Positions 21,873-29,911 of a stretch of 29,911 bases of DNA are shown here, piece after piece (within the stretch, counting starts at the first letter, position 1; each line of letters opens with the position of its first letter). Source of the DNA: an uncultured Eubacteriales bacterium. GTDB lineage: Bacteria > Bacillota > Clostridia > Christensenellales > Aristaeellaceae. Under the pieces are notes generated by a model. The model saw only the letters and a program-made list of their open reading frames with translations, made no database searches and was not told the DNA's origin. Position numbers and translations under genes: made by a program. The DNA lies in assembly GCA_900553295.1 (NCBI GenBank), contig USCR01000012.1, positions 1 through 29,911 on the forward strand, in the 5' to 3' direction.

Positions 21873-22784
21873 TTACCAGTACCGTTTCCGCCGGAAATAC
21901 AGGATGCACCCGCCGCAAACCACAACGCACAGCGCAATCACCGCGGGATAGCCATAGGCCCAGTCCAGCTCGGGCATATTGGTAAAGTTCATGCCGTACC
22001 AGCCGGCAATCAGAGAAAGGGGCATAAAAATGGTCGTTACAATGGTCAGCAGCTTCATAATCCGGTTCTGGGCAATGTCCACCTGGGCCTGATACTCGCT
22101 GCTTACCTGGCTGGCATATTCATGGAGCAGATGCGCCTCATCCTGCAAACGGTTCAAGCGGCGCAGCACGTACTGGAGGCGGCTCTGGCTGCATGCGTCC
22201 AGCAGGTCCGCGGCGCTTTCCTGGATGGTCAAAACCAGGTTATTCAGCTGGGCATAGTAGCGGTTGCGGTGATTGAGCTCCTTGCGCAGGGCGCTCATCT
22301 GCCGGATGAATCCCTCGGTGCGGTTTTCCAGCACCGCTTGTTCCAGTACCGAGATCCGATCCTCCAAGGACTGCATTTCGGTGATATCGTCCAGGATCAG
22401 CGCCAGGAAGAAGTCCATCATCAGGTCGTCCGCCTGGTCTGCGTGATGGGGGCGCATTTTTTGAACCTTTTCCATGCATGCCGCGGCAATGCCGCTGGGG
22501 TCAATAAACAGCACATTGCTTTTCCACCAGACAAAGGCCAGGGACTTCTGGGGCTGTTTGGCCTTGGCGGGAATGTGCAGCTCGCCCCAGATGCGATCCT
22601 CCTCAATGATCACACGGCACCCCCTGCATTTGGAAAGGTTGTACAGCACCTCGGGGGGCAGCATCCCCTCGGGCAGGCGCAGCTTTTCCAGCTCCTCCGG
22701 GCGCACCACGGCCGCTACCTGATGCCAGGTTACCTGCTCGCCCTTGGCAAAGGGCGTGAGCCTTTCCGCAATGTGATAAAACAA
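21873..22784 (-). CDS. corA: CorA-family divalent cation transporter
   Basis: 303 residues if started at the TTG at 22784, which is preceded on the minus strand by AGGAGG and an 8-base gap and gives LFYHIAERLTPF, a natural CorA-like beginning. Longer in-frame starts (ATG 22811, TTG 22829) run into the hairpin that terminates the upstream gene and lack ribosome sites. The large N-terminal cytoplasmic domain ends in a long helix (about 150-230). Two C-terminal membrane helices surround the selectivity motif YGMNF with the following MPEL. CorA channels import Mg2+, and some carry Co2+ or Ni2+. It is the only transporter in this part of the window; no Mg riboswitch was found. Confidence 0.9.
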   Translation of the reverse strand: MFYHIAERLTPFAKGEQVTWHQVAAVVRPEELEKLRLPEGMLPPEVLYNLSKCRGCRVIIEEDRIWGELHIPAKAKQPQKSLAFVWWKSNVLFIDPSGIAAACMEKVQKMRPHHADQADDLMMDFFLALILDDITEMQSLEDRISVLEQAVLENRTEGFIRQMSALRKELNHRNRYYAQLNNLVLTIQESAADLLDACSQSRLQYVLRRLNRLQDEAHLLHEYASQVSSEYQAQVDIAQNRIMKLLTIVTTIFMPLSLIAGWYGMNFTNMPELDWAYGYPAVIALCVVVCGGCILYFRRKRYW

Positions 22785-22820
22785 GTCAATCTCCTCCTGC
22801 CCGCGCCGCATGAGCGCGTA

Positions 22821-22860
22821 AAAATGCAAAACAGCACCCGACGCAGCTGCGCCTGGGTGC
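22821..22860 (-). terminator. Terminator after the PflX-like gene
   Basis: On the minus strand GCACCC (22860-22855) pairs with GGGTGC (22839-22834) around an inner self-complementary CGCAGCTGCG. TGTTTTGCATTTTT follows. It lies between the PflX-like stop (22869) and the corA start. Confidence 0.7.
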
Positions 22861-22868
22861 CTGTATAT

Positions 22869-23747
22869 TCAAATGTAACTTTCGTCCTGCCCGAACAGGG
22901 GCACAAAGTCCTCCGAGGCGGAGGCGGCCTCCTGCTCATAGCCGGGTAGCTCCAGGGCGCGCATGTGGTCGCGCACCCGCCGGTATTCCCGGGGGGTGAT
23001 GGTGCGGGTCAGCCCGGGAATGTCCACGCCGTTCAGGGGCACGTATTGGCGCATCAGGCTCACGGGAATCCCCGGCAGATGGTCGTGTACCCAGTCCAGC
23101 AGGGCAATGCTCTCCCCGGTGAGCCCGGGAAGGATCAGGTGGCGAATCAGCACGCCCCGGCGCATGATACCTTCCTGGTCATATTGCGGCGCGCCCACCT
23201 GGCGTACCATTTCCGTAATGGCGGCGCTGGCCACCTCAAAGTAGTCCGGGGCCTTGGCGCACAGCTGCCCCATGCGGGAGGAGAAGTGCTTGAGGTCCGG
23301 CAGGTAGATATCCATCACGCCCTCCAGGCGCCGGAGGGTTTCGACGGTTTCATAGCCGGAGGTGTTCCATACCAGGGGCACCGGTGGATGGTACAGATCC
23401 AATGCCTCCAGGATGCCCTCCACAAAGGGCGTGGCGGTGATGAAGCTCATGGTGTGCACGCCCATGTCCACCAGGCGGCGCATGTGCTCCGCCAGCTGGG
23501 CAGGGGTAAAGTCCCGCCCCAGGTTGCGGTGGCTGATGTCCCCGTTCTGGCAGTAGGCGCAGCGCAGGGTGCAGCCGCTGAAAAACAGCGCCCCGGTGCC
23601 GCGGGTGCCGCTGATGGGCGGTTCCTCCCAGTAGTGGGGGGCTATGCGCGCCAGGCGCAGGGTGCTGCCCAGGCCGCAAAAGCCGTTGCCCTCTTCCGGG
23701 GTACGGCGGGCGTTGCAGTGACGGGGACAGAGGGTACAGGCTTCCAT
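22869..23747 (-). CDS. PflX-like radical SAM protein (pyruvate formate-lyase activase-like)
   Basis: 292 residues from the ATG at 23747, with AAGGAGG seven bases upstream. The radical SAM cluster motif CxxxCxxC is at C59, C63 and C66 (GCTLRCAYCQN). It is preceded by an N-terminal Cys set, C4, C7, C11 and C24, typical of the PflX/COG1313 group. The rest of the partial TIM barrel includes LVWNTSGYE, YLPDLKHF and RHLILPGL. The family is annotated as glycyl-radical-enzyme activase-like, but its true target is unknown. No glycyl radical enzyme gene is adjacent. It is read from a promoter back-to-back with that of the pyr operon. Confidence 0.88.
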   Translation of the reverse strand: MEACTLCPRHCNARRTPEEGNGFCGLGSTLRLARIAPHYWEEPPISGTRGTGALFFSGCTLRCAYCQNGDISHRNLGRDFTPAQLAEHMRRLVDMGVHTMSFITATPFVEGILEALDLYHPPVPLVWNTSGYETVETLRRLEGVMDIYLPDLKHFSSRMGQLCAKAPDYFEVASAAITEMVRQVGAPQYDQEGIMRRGVLIRHLILPGLTGESIALLDWVHDHLPGIPVSLMRQYVPLNGVDIPGLTRTITPREYRRVRDHMRALELPGYEQEAASASEDFVPLFGQDESYI

Positions 23748-23776
23748 GGACGGGCCTCCTTGCAAAAGTCTGATTT

Positions 23777-23805
23777 ATTGTATCATTCCCGCAGATGGCA
23801 CGCAA
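23777..23805 (-). promoter_or_regulatory. Promoter of the PflX-like gene
   Basis: On the minus strand: TTGCGT (23805-23800), a 17-base spacer and TACAAT (23782-23777). Confidence 0.7.
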
Positions 23806-23831
23806 GGGGGCGTTTTTTGTCCCTTCGCCCC

Positions 23832-23860
23832 TTGCAATTCCACCGGCCCTTGCGTATAAT
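23832..23860 (+). promoter_or_regulatory. Promoter of the pyr operon
   Basis: TTGCAA (23832-23837), a 17-base spacer and a perfect TATAAT (23855-23860). The start near 23867 leaves only about 26 bases before the GTG of pyrC, too short for a PyrR attenuator. Confidence 0.85.
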
Positions 23861-23892
23861 AACTTAGATAGCTGTACAAGGAGGATGCCCCT

Positions 23893-25170
23893 GTGAGGAT
23901 GCTTCTGACCGGCGCGTATACGCTAGCCCATGGCAAGCTCGTCCCCCAGGATGTGCTGGTGGAGGACGGGCGCATTGTTTCTTCTTTTGGGAAGGGTGTT
24001 CAGGCGGACCGTGTGCTTTCCCTTCACGGCCGCCTTGTGGTCCCAGGTCTTGTGGATGTGCACGTGCATCTGCGGGAGCCTGGGTTTTCTTATAAGGAGA
24101 CGGTGCTCGCGGGGACGCGGGCGGCGGCTCGGGGCGGATACACCACCGTGTGCGCCATGCCCAACCTGAACCCCGCCCCCGATACTCCCGAGCATCTGGC
24201 GGTGGAGGAGGAGATCATCCGCCGGGACGCCTGCATCCGCGTGGTGCCTTATGGGTGCATCACCCTGGGGCAGAAGGGCGCGGGGGAACTGACGGACATG
24301 GCCGCCCTGGCGCCTCGGGTGGCTGGGTTTTCCGACGATGGCCGGGGCGTGCAGTCCGAGAGCCTCATGCGCCAGGCCATGGAGCGGTGCAAGGCGGCGG
24401 GGAGCATGATCGTGGCCCACTGCGAGGATATGTCCCTGATTCCCGCCGGGGGCGCCATTCATGCGGGCAGCTATGCCGCTGCCCATGGCATCCCGGGGAT
24501 TCCCTCGGAGAGCGAGTGGGGGCAGATTGCCCGGGACCTGCGCCTGGCCCGGGAGACGGGCTGCCCCTATCACGTGTGCCACATCTCCTGCAAGGAGTCC
24601 GTGGCGCTGATCCGCCAGGCCAAGGCGGAAGGCGTGGACGTGACCTGCGAGACCGGCCCCCACTACTTGCTGCTGTCCCAGGACGATTTGCAGGACGAGG
24701 GCCGCTTCAAGATGAATCCTCCCCTGCGGGACCGCGCGGACCGGGAAGCCCTGCTGGAGGGCCTCGCCGATGGCACCATTGACATGATCGCCACGGACCA
24801 CGCCCCCCACGGCCAAGAGGAAAAGGCCAAGGGCCTGCGGGGTTCGGTAATGGGCATTGTGGGCCTGGAGACCGCCTTCCCGCTGCTGTATACACATCTG
24901 GTGCAAAAGGGATTGATCTCCCTGGAGAAGCTCATGGAGCTCATGAGCGGCGCCCCCCGCCGCCGCTTCGGCTTTACGGATGGAGGCATACTGCCGGGGC
25001 AGCGGGCGGAGCTGGCCGTTTTTGACCTGGACAAGCGCTGGAACATCGACCCGGAACGCTTCCTGAGCCTGGGGCGGAGCACGCCCTTTACCGGCTGGGA
25101 AGTGCAGGGAGACTGCGTCATGACCCTGTGCGGGGAACGCATGGCCTATAAGGAGGAAGAAACCGTATGA
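23893..25170 (+). CDS. pyrC: Dihydroorotase
   Basis: 425 residues from a GTG at 23893, which is eight bases after AAGGAGG; the ATG at 23899 is too far from that site. It interconverts carbamoyl-aspartate and dihydroorotate in UMP synthesis. The metal motif DVHVHLREPG (H57, H59) begins the amidohydrolase barrel. GGYTTVCAMPN, the VAHCED region and the late ATDHAPH motif match the class I (B. subtilis-like) enzyme, whose usual length is about 430. First gene of the pyr operon; its stop overlaps the pyrK start in ATGA. Confidence 0.95.
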   Translation: MRMLLTGAYTLAHGKLVPQDVLVEDGRIVSSFGKGVQADRVLSLHGRLVVPGLVDVHVHLREPGFSYKETVLAGTRAAARGGYTTVCAMPNLNPAPDTPEHLAVEEEIIRRDACIRVVPYGCITLGQKGAGELTDMAALAPRVAGFSDDGRGVQSESLMRQAMERCKAAGSMIVAHCEDMSLIPAGGAIHAGSYAAAHGIPGIPSESEWGQIARDLRLARETGCPYHVCHISCKESVALIRQAKAEGVDVTCETGPHYLLLSQDDLQDEGRFKMNPPLRDRADREALLEGLADGTIDMIATDHAPHGQEEKAKGLRGSVMGIVGLETAFPLLYTHLVQKGLISLEKLMELMSGAPRRRFGFTDGGILPGQRAELAVFDLDKRWNIDPERFLSLGRSTPFTGWEVQGDCVMTLCGERMAYKEEETV

Positions 25171-25889
25171 TATTCACCGTTACCGGGCAAACGCCCCTTA
25201 CGGATACCGTTTACCGCCTGGAGCTGGCGGGGGACACCGCCGCCATTACCCGGCCCGGGCAGTTTGTGCAGATCAAGGTGCCGGGGTTCTACCTGCGCCG
25301 GCCCATCTCCGTGTGCGACTGGGGCGAAAACAGCCTGACGCTGATTTACAAGGTGGTGGGCCAGGGCACCAAGGCCATGACCAGCTTGGTTCCAGGGGCG
25401 GAACTGGACCTGCTCACGGGGCTGGGCAACGGCTTTGACCCGGCGGCCTGCGGGGACAAGCCCCTGCTGGTGGGCGGCGGCGTGGGCGTGCCGCCCCTGT
25501 ACGGCCTGTGCAAGCGCCTCATCCAGGCGGGAAAATCCCCGCGGGTGGTCATGGGCTTCAACACCGCCGCGGAGGTTTTCCTCCGGGAGGATTTCGAGGC
25601 CCTGGGCGTGCCCGTGTACGTGACCACCGCCGACGGCTCCCAGGGCATCCGCGGCTTTGTCACCGCCGCCCTTACGGAGACGGACTATGACTTTACCTAC
25701 GCCTGCGGCCCCGAGCCCATGCTCAAGGCCCTGTACCAGGCCACGGACAAGCCCGGCCAGTACAGCTTCGAGGCCCGCATGGCCTGCGGCTTCGGGGCCT
25801 GCATGGGCTGCAGCTGCAAGACCAAGTACGGCACCAAGCGCATCTGCAAGGATGGCCCCGTGCTGAACAAGGAGGAGATCGTATGGTGA
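25167..25889 (+). CDS. pyrK: Dihydroorotate dehydrogenase B, electron-transfer subunit
   Basis: 240 residues. It pairs with class 1B PyrD and passes electrons to NAD+ through FAD and a 2Fe-2S cluster. The FAD-binding barrel has YLRRPISVCDW, with the RPxS motif. The NAD domain has LLVGGGVGVPPL (100-111). The cluster ligands are C207, C212, C215 and C227, in CGFGACMGC and RICKDGPV. All are intact. The start overlaps pyrC by four bases and the end overlaps pyrD by seven, in keeping with stoichiometric synthesis of the complex. Confidence 0.95.
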   Translation: MIFTVTGQTPLTDTVYRLELAGDTAAITRPGQFVQIKVPGFYLRRPISVCDWGENSLTLIYKVVGQGTKAMTSLVPGAELDLLTGLGNGFDPAACGDKPLLVGGGVGVPPLYGLCKRLIQAGKSPRVVMGFNTAAEVFLREDFEALGVPVYVTTADGSQGIRGFVTAALTETDYDFTYACGPEPMLKALYQATDKPGQYSFEARMACGFGACMGCSCKTKYGTKRICKDGPVLNKEEIVW

Positions 25890-26788
25890 GCACCGCCGTA
25901 ACCCTGTGCGGCGTGGAGCTGGATAACCCGGTGATTCCCGCCAGCGGCACCTTCGGCTTTGGCCAGGAGTTTACCCCCTACTATGACATCAACATCCTGG
26001 GCTCCCTGAGTTTCAAGGGCACCACCCGGGAGGCGCGCTTCGGCAACCCTCTGCCCCGTATCGCCGAGTGCCCGGACGGCATGCTCAACAGCGTGGGATT
26101 GCAAAACCCCGGTATCGACCACGTGATTGCCGAGGAGCTGCCCGCCCTGCGCAAGATCTTCCATAAGCCCATCATGGCCAACATCAGCGGCTTTTCCCTG
26201 GAGGAATACGTGGCCTGCTGCGCCCGCATGGACGCGGAGGAGCAGGTAGCCTTCCTGGAGGTAAACATCTCCTGCCCCAACGTGCGCCACGGGGGCATGG
26301 CCTTCGGCACCAGCCCGGAAGCGGCGGCGGAGGTCACCCGGGCGGTGAAGGCTGTGACGAAAAAGCCCGTCATCATGAAGCTCAGCCCCAATGTGGCGGA
26401 TATCACGGAAATCGCCCGGGCCTGCGAGGACGCGGGGGCGGACGGCCTGAGCCTCATCAATACCCTGCTGGGCATGCGCATTGACCTGGCCCGCCGCCGC
26501 CCGGTGCTGGCTAACGTCATGGGCGGCTACTCCGGCCCCGGGGTGTTCCCGGTGGCCCTGCGCATGGTGTACCAGGTCACCGGCGCGGTGAAAATCCCCG
26601 TGGTGGGCATGGGCGGCGTATCCTCCGCCCGGGACGTCATCGAAATGATGATGGCCGGCGCTACCGCCGTGGAGGTGGGCGCGGCCAACCTGGTGGACCC
26701 CTACGCCTGCAAGCGCATCATTGAGGAACTGCCCCAGGTCATGGCGGAGCTGGGCATCCGGGACTTGAAGGAAATTCAGCGGGTATAA
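25883..26788 (+). CDS. pyrD: Dihydroorotate dehydrogenase B, catalytic subunit
   Basis: 301 residues; oxidises dihydroorotate to orotate with FMN. Class 1B is indicated by the catalytic Cys131 in VNISCPNVRHGG and by the adjacent pyrK. Other family landmarks are NPVIPASGTFGFG near the N-terminus, the substrate Asn in MLNSVGLQNPG and the FMN phosphate region VGMGGVSSARD. The start lies within the last codons of pyrK. Length is normal. Confidence 0.96.
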   Translation: MVSTAVTLCGVELDNPVIPASGTFGFGQEFTPYYDINILGSLSFKGTTREARFGNPLPRIAECPDGMLNSVGLQNPGIDHVIAEELPALRKIFHKPIMANISGFSLEEYVACCARMDAEEQVAFLEVNISCPNVRHGGMAFGTSPEAAAEVTRAVKAVTKKPVIMKLSPNVADITEIARACEDAGADGLSLINTLLGMRIDLARRRPVLANVMGGYSGPGVFPVALRMVYQVTGAVKIPVVGMGGVSSARDVIEMMMAGATAVEVGAANLVDPYACKRIIEELPQVMAELGIRDLKEIQRV

Positions 26789-26818
26789 CCCCGATACAGA
26801 CAAAGGAGGACGTTTATC

Positions 26819-27520
26819 ATGGATCATGACGTGATTATTGCCCTGGACTTTGAAAACCGTGAGAAGACCCTGGCCTTCCTGGACCTGTTCCAGGAGGAAA
26901 AGCCCTATGTGAAAATCGGCATGGAGCTGTTCTACGCCGAAGGCCCGTCCATCGTGCGGGAGATCAAGGCTCGGGGGCACCGCATCTTCCTGGACCTGAA
27001 GCTCCATGACATCCCCAACACGGTGAAAAAGGCCATGCATGTGCTCTCCACCCTGGACGTGGACATGACCAACCTGCACGCGGCGGGCACCATCGCCATG
27101 ATGGAGGCGGCCAAGGAGGGCCTCACCCGCCCCGACGGCAGCTGTGCCACCCTGCTGGCGGTGACCCAGCTCACCTCCACCAGCGAGGAGCGCATGCAGC
27201 GGGAGCTGCTCATCAATGCCAGCATGCCCGACACCGTGAAGAAGTACGCCCAGAACGCCAAAGAGGCCGGGTTGGACGGCGTGGTGTGCTCGCCGCTGGA
27301 GGCGGGGCTGGTGAAGGAAGCCTGCGGCGCGGCGTTCCAGACGGTGACGCCGGGCATCCGCTTTGCGGATTCGGCGGCGGATGATCAGGCGCGCGTGATG
27401 ACCCCCGAAAAGGCGCGCCTGGGCGGGAGCGACTATATCGTGGTGGGGCGGCCCATCACCCAGGCAGCGGACCCCGTGGCGGCCTATCGGCGCTGCGTGA
27501 AGGAATTCCTTGGCGAGTGA
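26819..27520 (+). CDS. pyrF: Orotidine 5'-phosphate decarboxylase
   Basis: 233 residues; converts OMP to UMP. The catalytic motif [11 protein letters not shown] is complete, with D59, K61 and D64 forming the charged Asp-Lys-Asp array. The end has the phosphate-binding VTPGIRF and VVGRPIT loops. AAAGGAGG lies upstream of the ATG. It follows pyrD after 30 bases. Confidence 0.96.
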   Translation: MDHDVIIALDFENREKTLAFLDLFQEEKPYVKIGMELFYAEGPSIVREIKARGHRIFLDLKLHDIPNTVKKAMHVLSTLDVDMTNLHAAGTIAMMEAAKEGLTRPDGSCATLLAVTQLTSTSEERMQRELLINASMPDTVKKYAQNAKEAGLDGVVCSPLEAGLVKEACGAAFQTVTPGIRFADSAADDQARVMTPEKARLGGSDYIVVGRPITQAADPVAAYRRCVKEFLGE

Positions 27521-27539
27521 CAAAGGAGGAAAGACCATC

Positions 27540-28172
27540 ATGGAAAAACAGATTGCGGGTGCGTTATTGTCCATCGGCGCGGTGTTTCTCAGGCCCGAGG
27601 AACCCTTCACCTGGGCCAGCGGCATCAAGAGCCCCATTTACTGCGACAACCGCCTGACCTTGACCGCGCCCGAGGTGCGCGACCAGGTGGAAAACGGCCT
27701 GATGGAAATTATCCGCCGTGAATATCCGGATGTGGAGGTACTCATGGGCACGTCCACCGCGGGCATCGCCCACGCGGCCATTGTGGCGCACATGATGCAC
27801 CTGCCCATGGGCTACGTGCGCGGCGGCAACAAGGACCACGGCCGTCAGAACCGCATTGAGGGCAAGCTGGAAAAAGGCCAGAAGGTGGTCGTGGTGGAGG
27901 ACCTGATCTCCACCGGCGGGAGCGTCATCGACGTGGTGGAGGCGCTGCGCGAGGCCGGCGCGGAGGTGCTGGGCATCGCGAGCATCTTCACCTATGGCAT
28001 GCAGAAGGGACTGGACCGGCTGGCCGCCGCCGGGGTGAAAAACGTGAGCCTGTCCAACTTCGACGTGCTGGTACAGGTGGCGGCGGAGAAGGGCTATATC
28101 CGTCCGGAACAGGTGGAGCGGCTCATTCGTTTCCGCAACAACCCCAGCGACGAGAGTTGGATGCACAACTGA
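27540..28172 (+). CDS. pyrE: Orotate phosphoribosyltransferase
   Basis: 210 residues from the ATG at 27540, which follows AAAGGAGG; an ATG at 27510 inside the end of pyrF is rejected. It couples orotate with PRPP to give OMP. The PRPP loop [13 protein letters not shown] is at about 116-128, and the flexible catalytic loop contains GNKDHG with K98 and H100. [13 protein letters not shown] near the N-terminus is typical. Order pyrF-pyrE allows coupled OMP synthesis and decarboxylation. Confidence 0.95.
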   Translation: MEKQIAGALLSIGAVFLRPEEPFTWASGIKSPIYCDNRLTLTAPEVRDQVENGLMEIIRREYPDVEVLMGTSTAGIAHAAIVAHMMHLPMGYVRGGNKDHGRQNRIEGKLEKGQKVVVVEDLISTGGSVIDVVEALREAGAEVLGIASIFTYGMQKGLDRLAAAGVKNVSLSNFDVLVQVAAEKGYIRPEQVERLIRFRNNPSDESWMHN

Positions 28173-28184
28173 GGAGGTACACGC

Positions 28185-29102
28185 ATGCCCAGACATCTGC
28201 TTGATATCCGTGACCTGAGCACGCAGGAGCTGGATGACCTGATGGACCGCGCAGACGACATTATCCAAAACCCCAAACGGTATGCTGAATGCATGCATGG
28301 GAAGAAGCTGGCAACGCTTTTTTATGAGCCCAGCACCCGCACGCGGCTGAGTTTTGAGGCCGCCATGCTGGAATTGGGCGGGAGCGTGCTTGGCTTTTCA
28401 TCGGCGGACAGCTCTTCTGCATCCAAGGGTGAAAGCGTGGCCGATACTGTGCGCACCGTGGGATGCTATGCGGACGTCATCGCCATGCGTCACCCCAAGG
28501 AAGGCGCGCCCACCGCGGCGGCCCAGGTCAGCCCCGTGCCCATCATCAACGCGGGCGACGGCGGACATAATCACCCCACGCAGACGCTGGCGGATCTGCT
28601 CACCATCCGCCGCGAGAAGGGACGGCTCAACCAGCTGGTCATCGGCTGCTGCGGAGACCTTCAGTTCGGCCGCACGGTGCACAGCCTCATCAACGCCATG
28701 ATGCGCTACAAGAGCATCCGGTTTGTGCTCATCTCTCCGGAGGAGCTGCGCGTGCCCGAATATGTGCGCGAAAGCATGCACAAAAACGGCGTCAGCTTCG
28801 TGGAAGTGGAGCGGCTGGAGGATGTGATCGGCACCCTCGATATTCTCTACATGACCCGTGTGCAGCGCGAGCGCTTCTTTAACGAGGCGGACTATGTGCG
28901 CCTCAAGGACAGTTATATCCTTGATACTGAAAAGATGCGCCTGGCACGCCGCGATTTGTGCGTGCTGCATCCTCTGCCGCGCGTGAACGAAATCAGCCGC
29001 GCCGTGGACGACGATCCCCGTGCATGCTATTTCCGACAGGTCGCCAATGGCAAATATATGCGCGAAGCCCTGCTGATGAAGCTTTTGGAGGTGGACGCAT
29101 GA
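28185..29102 (+). CDS. pyrB: Aspartate carbamoyltransferase, catalytic subunit
   Basis: 305 residues; condenses carbamoyl phosphate with aspartate, the committed step. The carbamoyl-phosphate loop STRTRLSFE starts at Ser50, and the mobile loop SSSASKGES has Lys81. HPLPRVNEI near the end is the standard aspartate-side motif. GAGGAGG lies upstream of the ATG. The stop overlaps pyrI in ATGA, so catalytic and regulatory chains are made together. Confidence 0.96.
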   Translation: MPRHLLDIRDLSTQELDDLMDRADDIIQNPKRYAECMHGKKLATLFYEPSTRTRLSFEAAMLELGGSVLGFSSADSSSASKGESVADTVRTVGCYADVIAMRHPKEGAPTAAAQVSPVPIINAGDGGHNHPTQTLADLLTIRREKGRLNQLVIGCCGDLQFGRTVHSLINAMMRYKSIRFVLISPEELRVPEYVRESMHKNGVSFVEVERLEDVIGTLDILYMTRVQRERFFNEADYVRLKDSYILDTEKMRLARRDLCVLHPLPRVNEISRAVDDDPRACYFRQVANGKYMREALLMKLLEVDA

Positions 29103-29521
29103 ACATTGACAGCATTCAGAACGGCTATGTAATCGACCATATCCGCGCCGGGCGCAGCATGGAAATCTATCACTATCTGGGACTGGACGCGCTGGACTGC
29201 TCTGTGGCCATCATCAAGAACGCCAAGTCGCAGCGCATGGGTAAAAAGGACATCATCAAAATTGACCAGGAGATCCCTCTGGATCTGGATTTGCTGGGCT
29301 ACATTGATCCGGGTATCAGCGTCAACATCATTCGCGACGGGAAACTGGTGGAGAAGAAAAAACCTGAGATGCCCGCGCGGGTTGTAAATGTGATGAAGTG
29401 CAAAAACCCGCGCTGTATTACTCAGACCGAACAGGAATTGGACCAGATTTTTGTGCTGGCCGATCGGGAGAAGCAGATCTATCGCTGCTTCTATTGCGAA
29501 GCGGCACATAAGAGCGAGTGA
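29099..29521 (+). CDS. pyrI: Aspartate carbamoyltransferase, regulatory subunit
   Basis: 140 residues from the ATG at 29099 overlapping the pyrB stop. The allosteric nucleotide-binding domain (1-95) is followed by the zinc domain with C101, C106, C130 and C133 (CKNPRC, CFYC), which contacts PyrB. In enteric enzymes CTP and ATP act through this chain; the same feedback control is likely here and would compensate for the missing transcriptional attenuator. It is slightly shorter than the E. coli protein, as in other Clostridia. Confidence 0.95.
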   Translation: MNIDSIQNGYVIDHIRAGRSMEIYHYLGLDALDCSVAIIKNAKSQRMGKKDIIKIDQEIPLDLDLLGYIDPGISVNIIRDGKLVEKKKPEMPARVVNVMKCKNPRCITQTEQELDQIFVLADREKQIYRCFYCEAAHKSE

Positions 29522-29529
29522 CACAAACA

Positions 29530-29562
29530 GGGGCGGACGGCTATGGCGGCTGTCCGCCTCTT
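29530..29562 (+). terminator. Weak terminator candidate after pyrI
   Basis: GGGCGGACGGC (29531-29541) pairs with GCTGTCCGCCT (29549-29559), with G-T pairs, but only CTTC follows. Read-through towards the rRNA operon is possible. Confidence 0.5.
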
Positions 29563-29699
29563 CATGTTGAAATTTACAAAACCAGAATATTTCATTGGGA
29601 TTTTGAATTGAAAGTTCGTGTTTTAAGATAGAGACGAAAGATAGGTGGATACGAACGTTCGGATGCACAAAAAAGTTCAGAAAAATGGCAAAAAACCTG
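29563..29699 (+). promoter_or_regulatory. AT-rich region upstream of the rRNA promoter
   Basis: About 135 bases, rich in A and T tracts (AAATTTACAAAA, GAATATTTCATT, CACAAAAAAG, GGCAAAAAACC), directly before the -35 box. Such tracts commonly act as UP elements on rRNA promoters. No open frame or hairpin was noted; a possible second promoter ending near TAAGAT (about 29625) is weak. Confidence 0.45.
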
Positions 29700-29728
29700 T
29701 TGACAGAGCGCCTAAAGCGTGCTATTAT
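29700..29728 (+). promoter_or_regulatory. rRNA operon promoter
   Basis: A perfect TTGACA (29700-29705), a 17-base spacer and TATTAT (29723-29728), with the predicted start near 29735. Confidence 0.88.
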
Positions 29729-29734
29729 GTACAA

Positions 29735-29851
29735 GCTCGCTTGAGAGCAACGAACCTTGAAAACGATACAGAGCAAGGAAAGCAAGAACGCAAGCAGTCA
29801 ATGAATTGAGTGAAAATGCGAGCCAGAGAAATCTGGAGCGTAACAGGAATT
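29735..29851 (+). other. rRNA leader
   Basis: About 117 bases of transcribed leader containing AACCTTGAAAACGATACAGAG, the kind of sequence found before Firmicute rRNA genes, and AGTGAAAATGCGAGCC. It probably carries the antitermination and processing signals; exact boxes were not assigned. Confidence 0.6.
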
Positions 29852-29911
29852 AAACATAAGAGTTTGATCCTGGCTCAGGACGAACGCTGGCGGCGTGCCT
29901 AACACATGCAA
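29852..29911 (+). rRNA. 16S ribosomal RNA, 5' end only
   Basis: The universal AGAGTTTGATCCTGGCTCAG starts at 29859, which corresponds to E. coli position 8, so the gene begins near 29852. It continues GACGAACGCTGGCGGCGTGC and CTAACACATGCA, as in Firmicutes of clostridial type. The remainder lies beyond the window. Confidence 0.97.

Noticed and set aside
23860..23893. PyrR attenuator or pyrimidine leader
   Set aside because: The distance from the -10 box to the pyrC start is too short for any terminator/antiterminator pair.
25697..27637. A 646-residue minus-strand open frame across pyrK-pyrF
   Set aside because: It lies entirely opposite well-identified pyr genes. His/Gly/Gln-rich composition is typical of antisense GC-rich frames.

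Overview
The window is GC-rich DNA that looks like a chromosome segment from a Firmicute of the class Clostridia. Evidence: a pyr operon with separate pyrK, a class 1B pyrD and a stand-alone pyrI; Gram-positive style Shine-Dalgarno sequences (AAAGGAGG); a phi-LC3-type holin; and a 16S rRNA 5' end of clostridial type at the right edge. I cannot name the genus; a gut-type Christensenellales or Oscillospirales lineage is a guess. It reads as ordinary chromosome with small accessory islands. No insertion sequence, integrase, tRNA or CRISPR array was seen.

Layout. 1-638 (minus): edge-truncated unknown gene. 786-1973: three-gene lysis-type cassette (NlpC/P60-SH3b hydrolase, small membrane/coiled-coil protein, holin) closed by a terminator, with no phage structural genes around it. 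2034-3823: promoter, Cys-cluster protein and an overlapping orphan DNA methyltransferase. 3867-4799: degV. 4857-7050 (minus): two paralogous secreted PepSY-repeat proteins, the first ending in an extraordinary Asp/His tail, divergent from an OmpR-type two-component system (7243-9296). 9300-10016: pgsA. 10078-13078: recO, a metallophosphoesterase and mnmE. 13143-14174 (minus): a third, AT-richer secreted protein with a PepSY-like end. 14474-15406: SAM methyltransferase. 15413-17020: a promoter, a yybP-ykoY (Mn2+) riboswitch with a clear overlapping terminator, a CaxA-type cation antiporter and a cupin.

17021-18815 is the most unusual part. A roughly 350-base AT-rich, repeat-bearing region with its own hairpin-T-tract precedes a strong promoter driving two exported redox-looking proteins: a Tat-signal TSCPD protein, and a Sec-signal protein that fuses an FMN-binding domain (with an ApbE flavinylation motif) to a TSCPD domain. 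I propose these as an undescribed extracytoplasmic flavin/cysteine redox pair. Then follow a glycosidase-like DUF6259-type protein (18965-21160) and, on the minus strand, hsp20, corA and a PflX-like radical SAM protein.

23832-29521 is a full de novo UMP operon lacking only carAB: pyrC-pyrK-pyrD-pyrF-pyrE-pyrB-pyrI, with translational overlaps at pyrC/K, K/D and B/I. Its promoter gives a leader too short for a PyrR attenuator. The window ends with an rRNA promoter, a leader and the first 60 bases of 16S rRNA.
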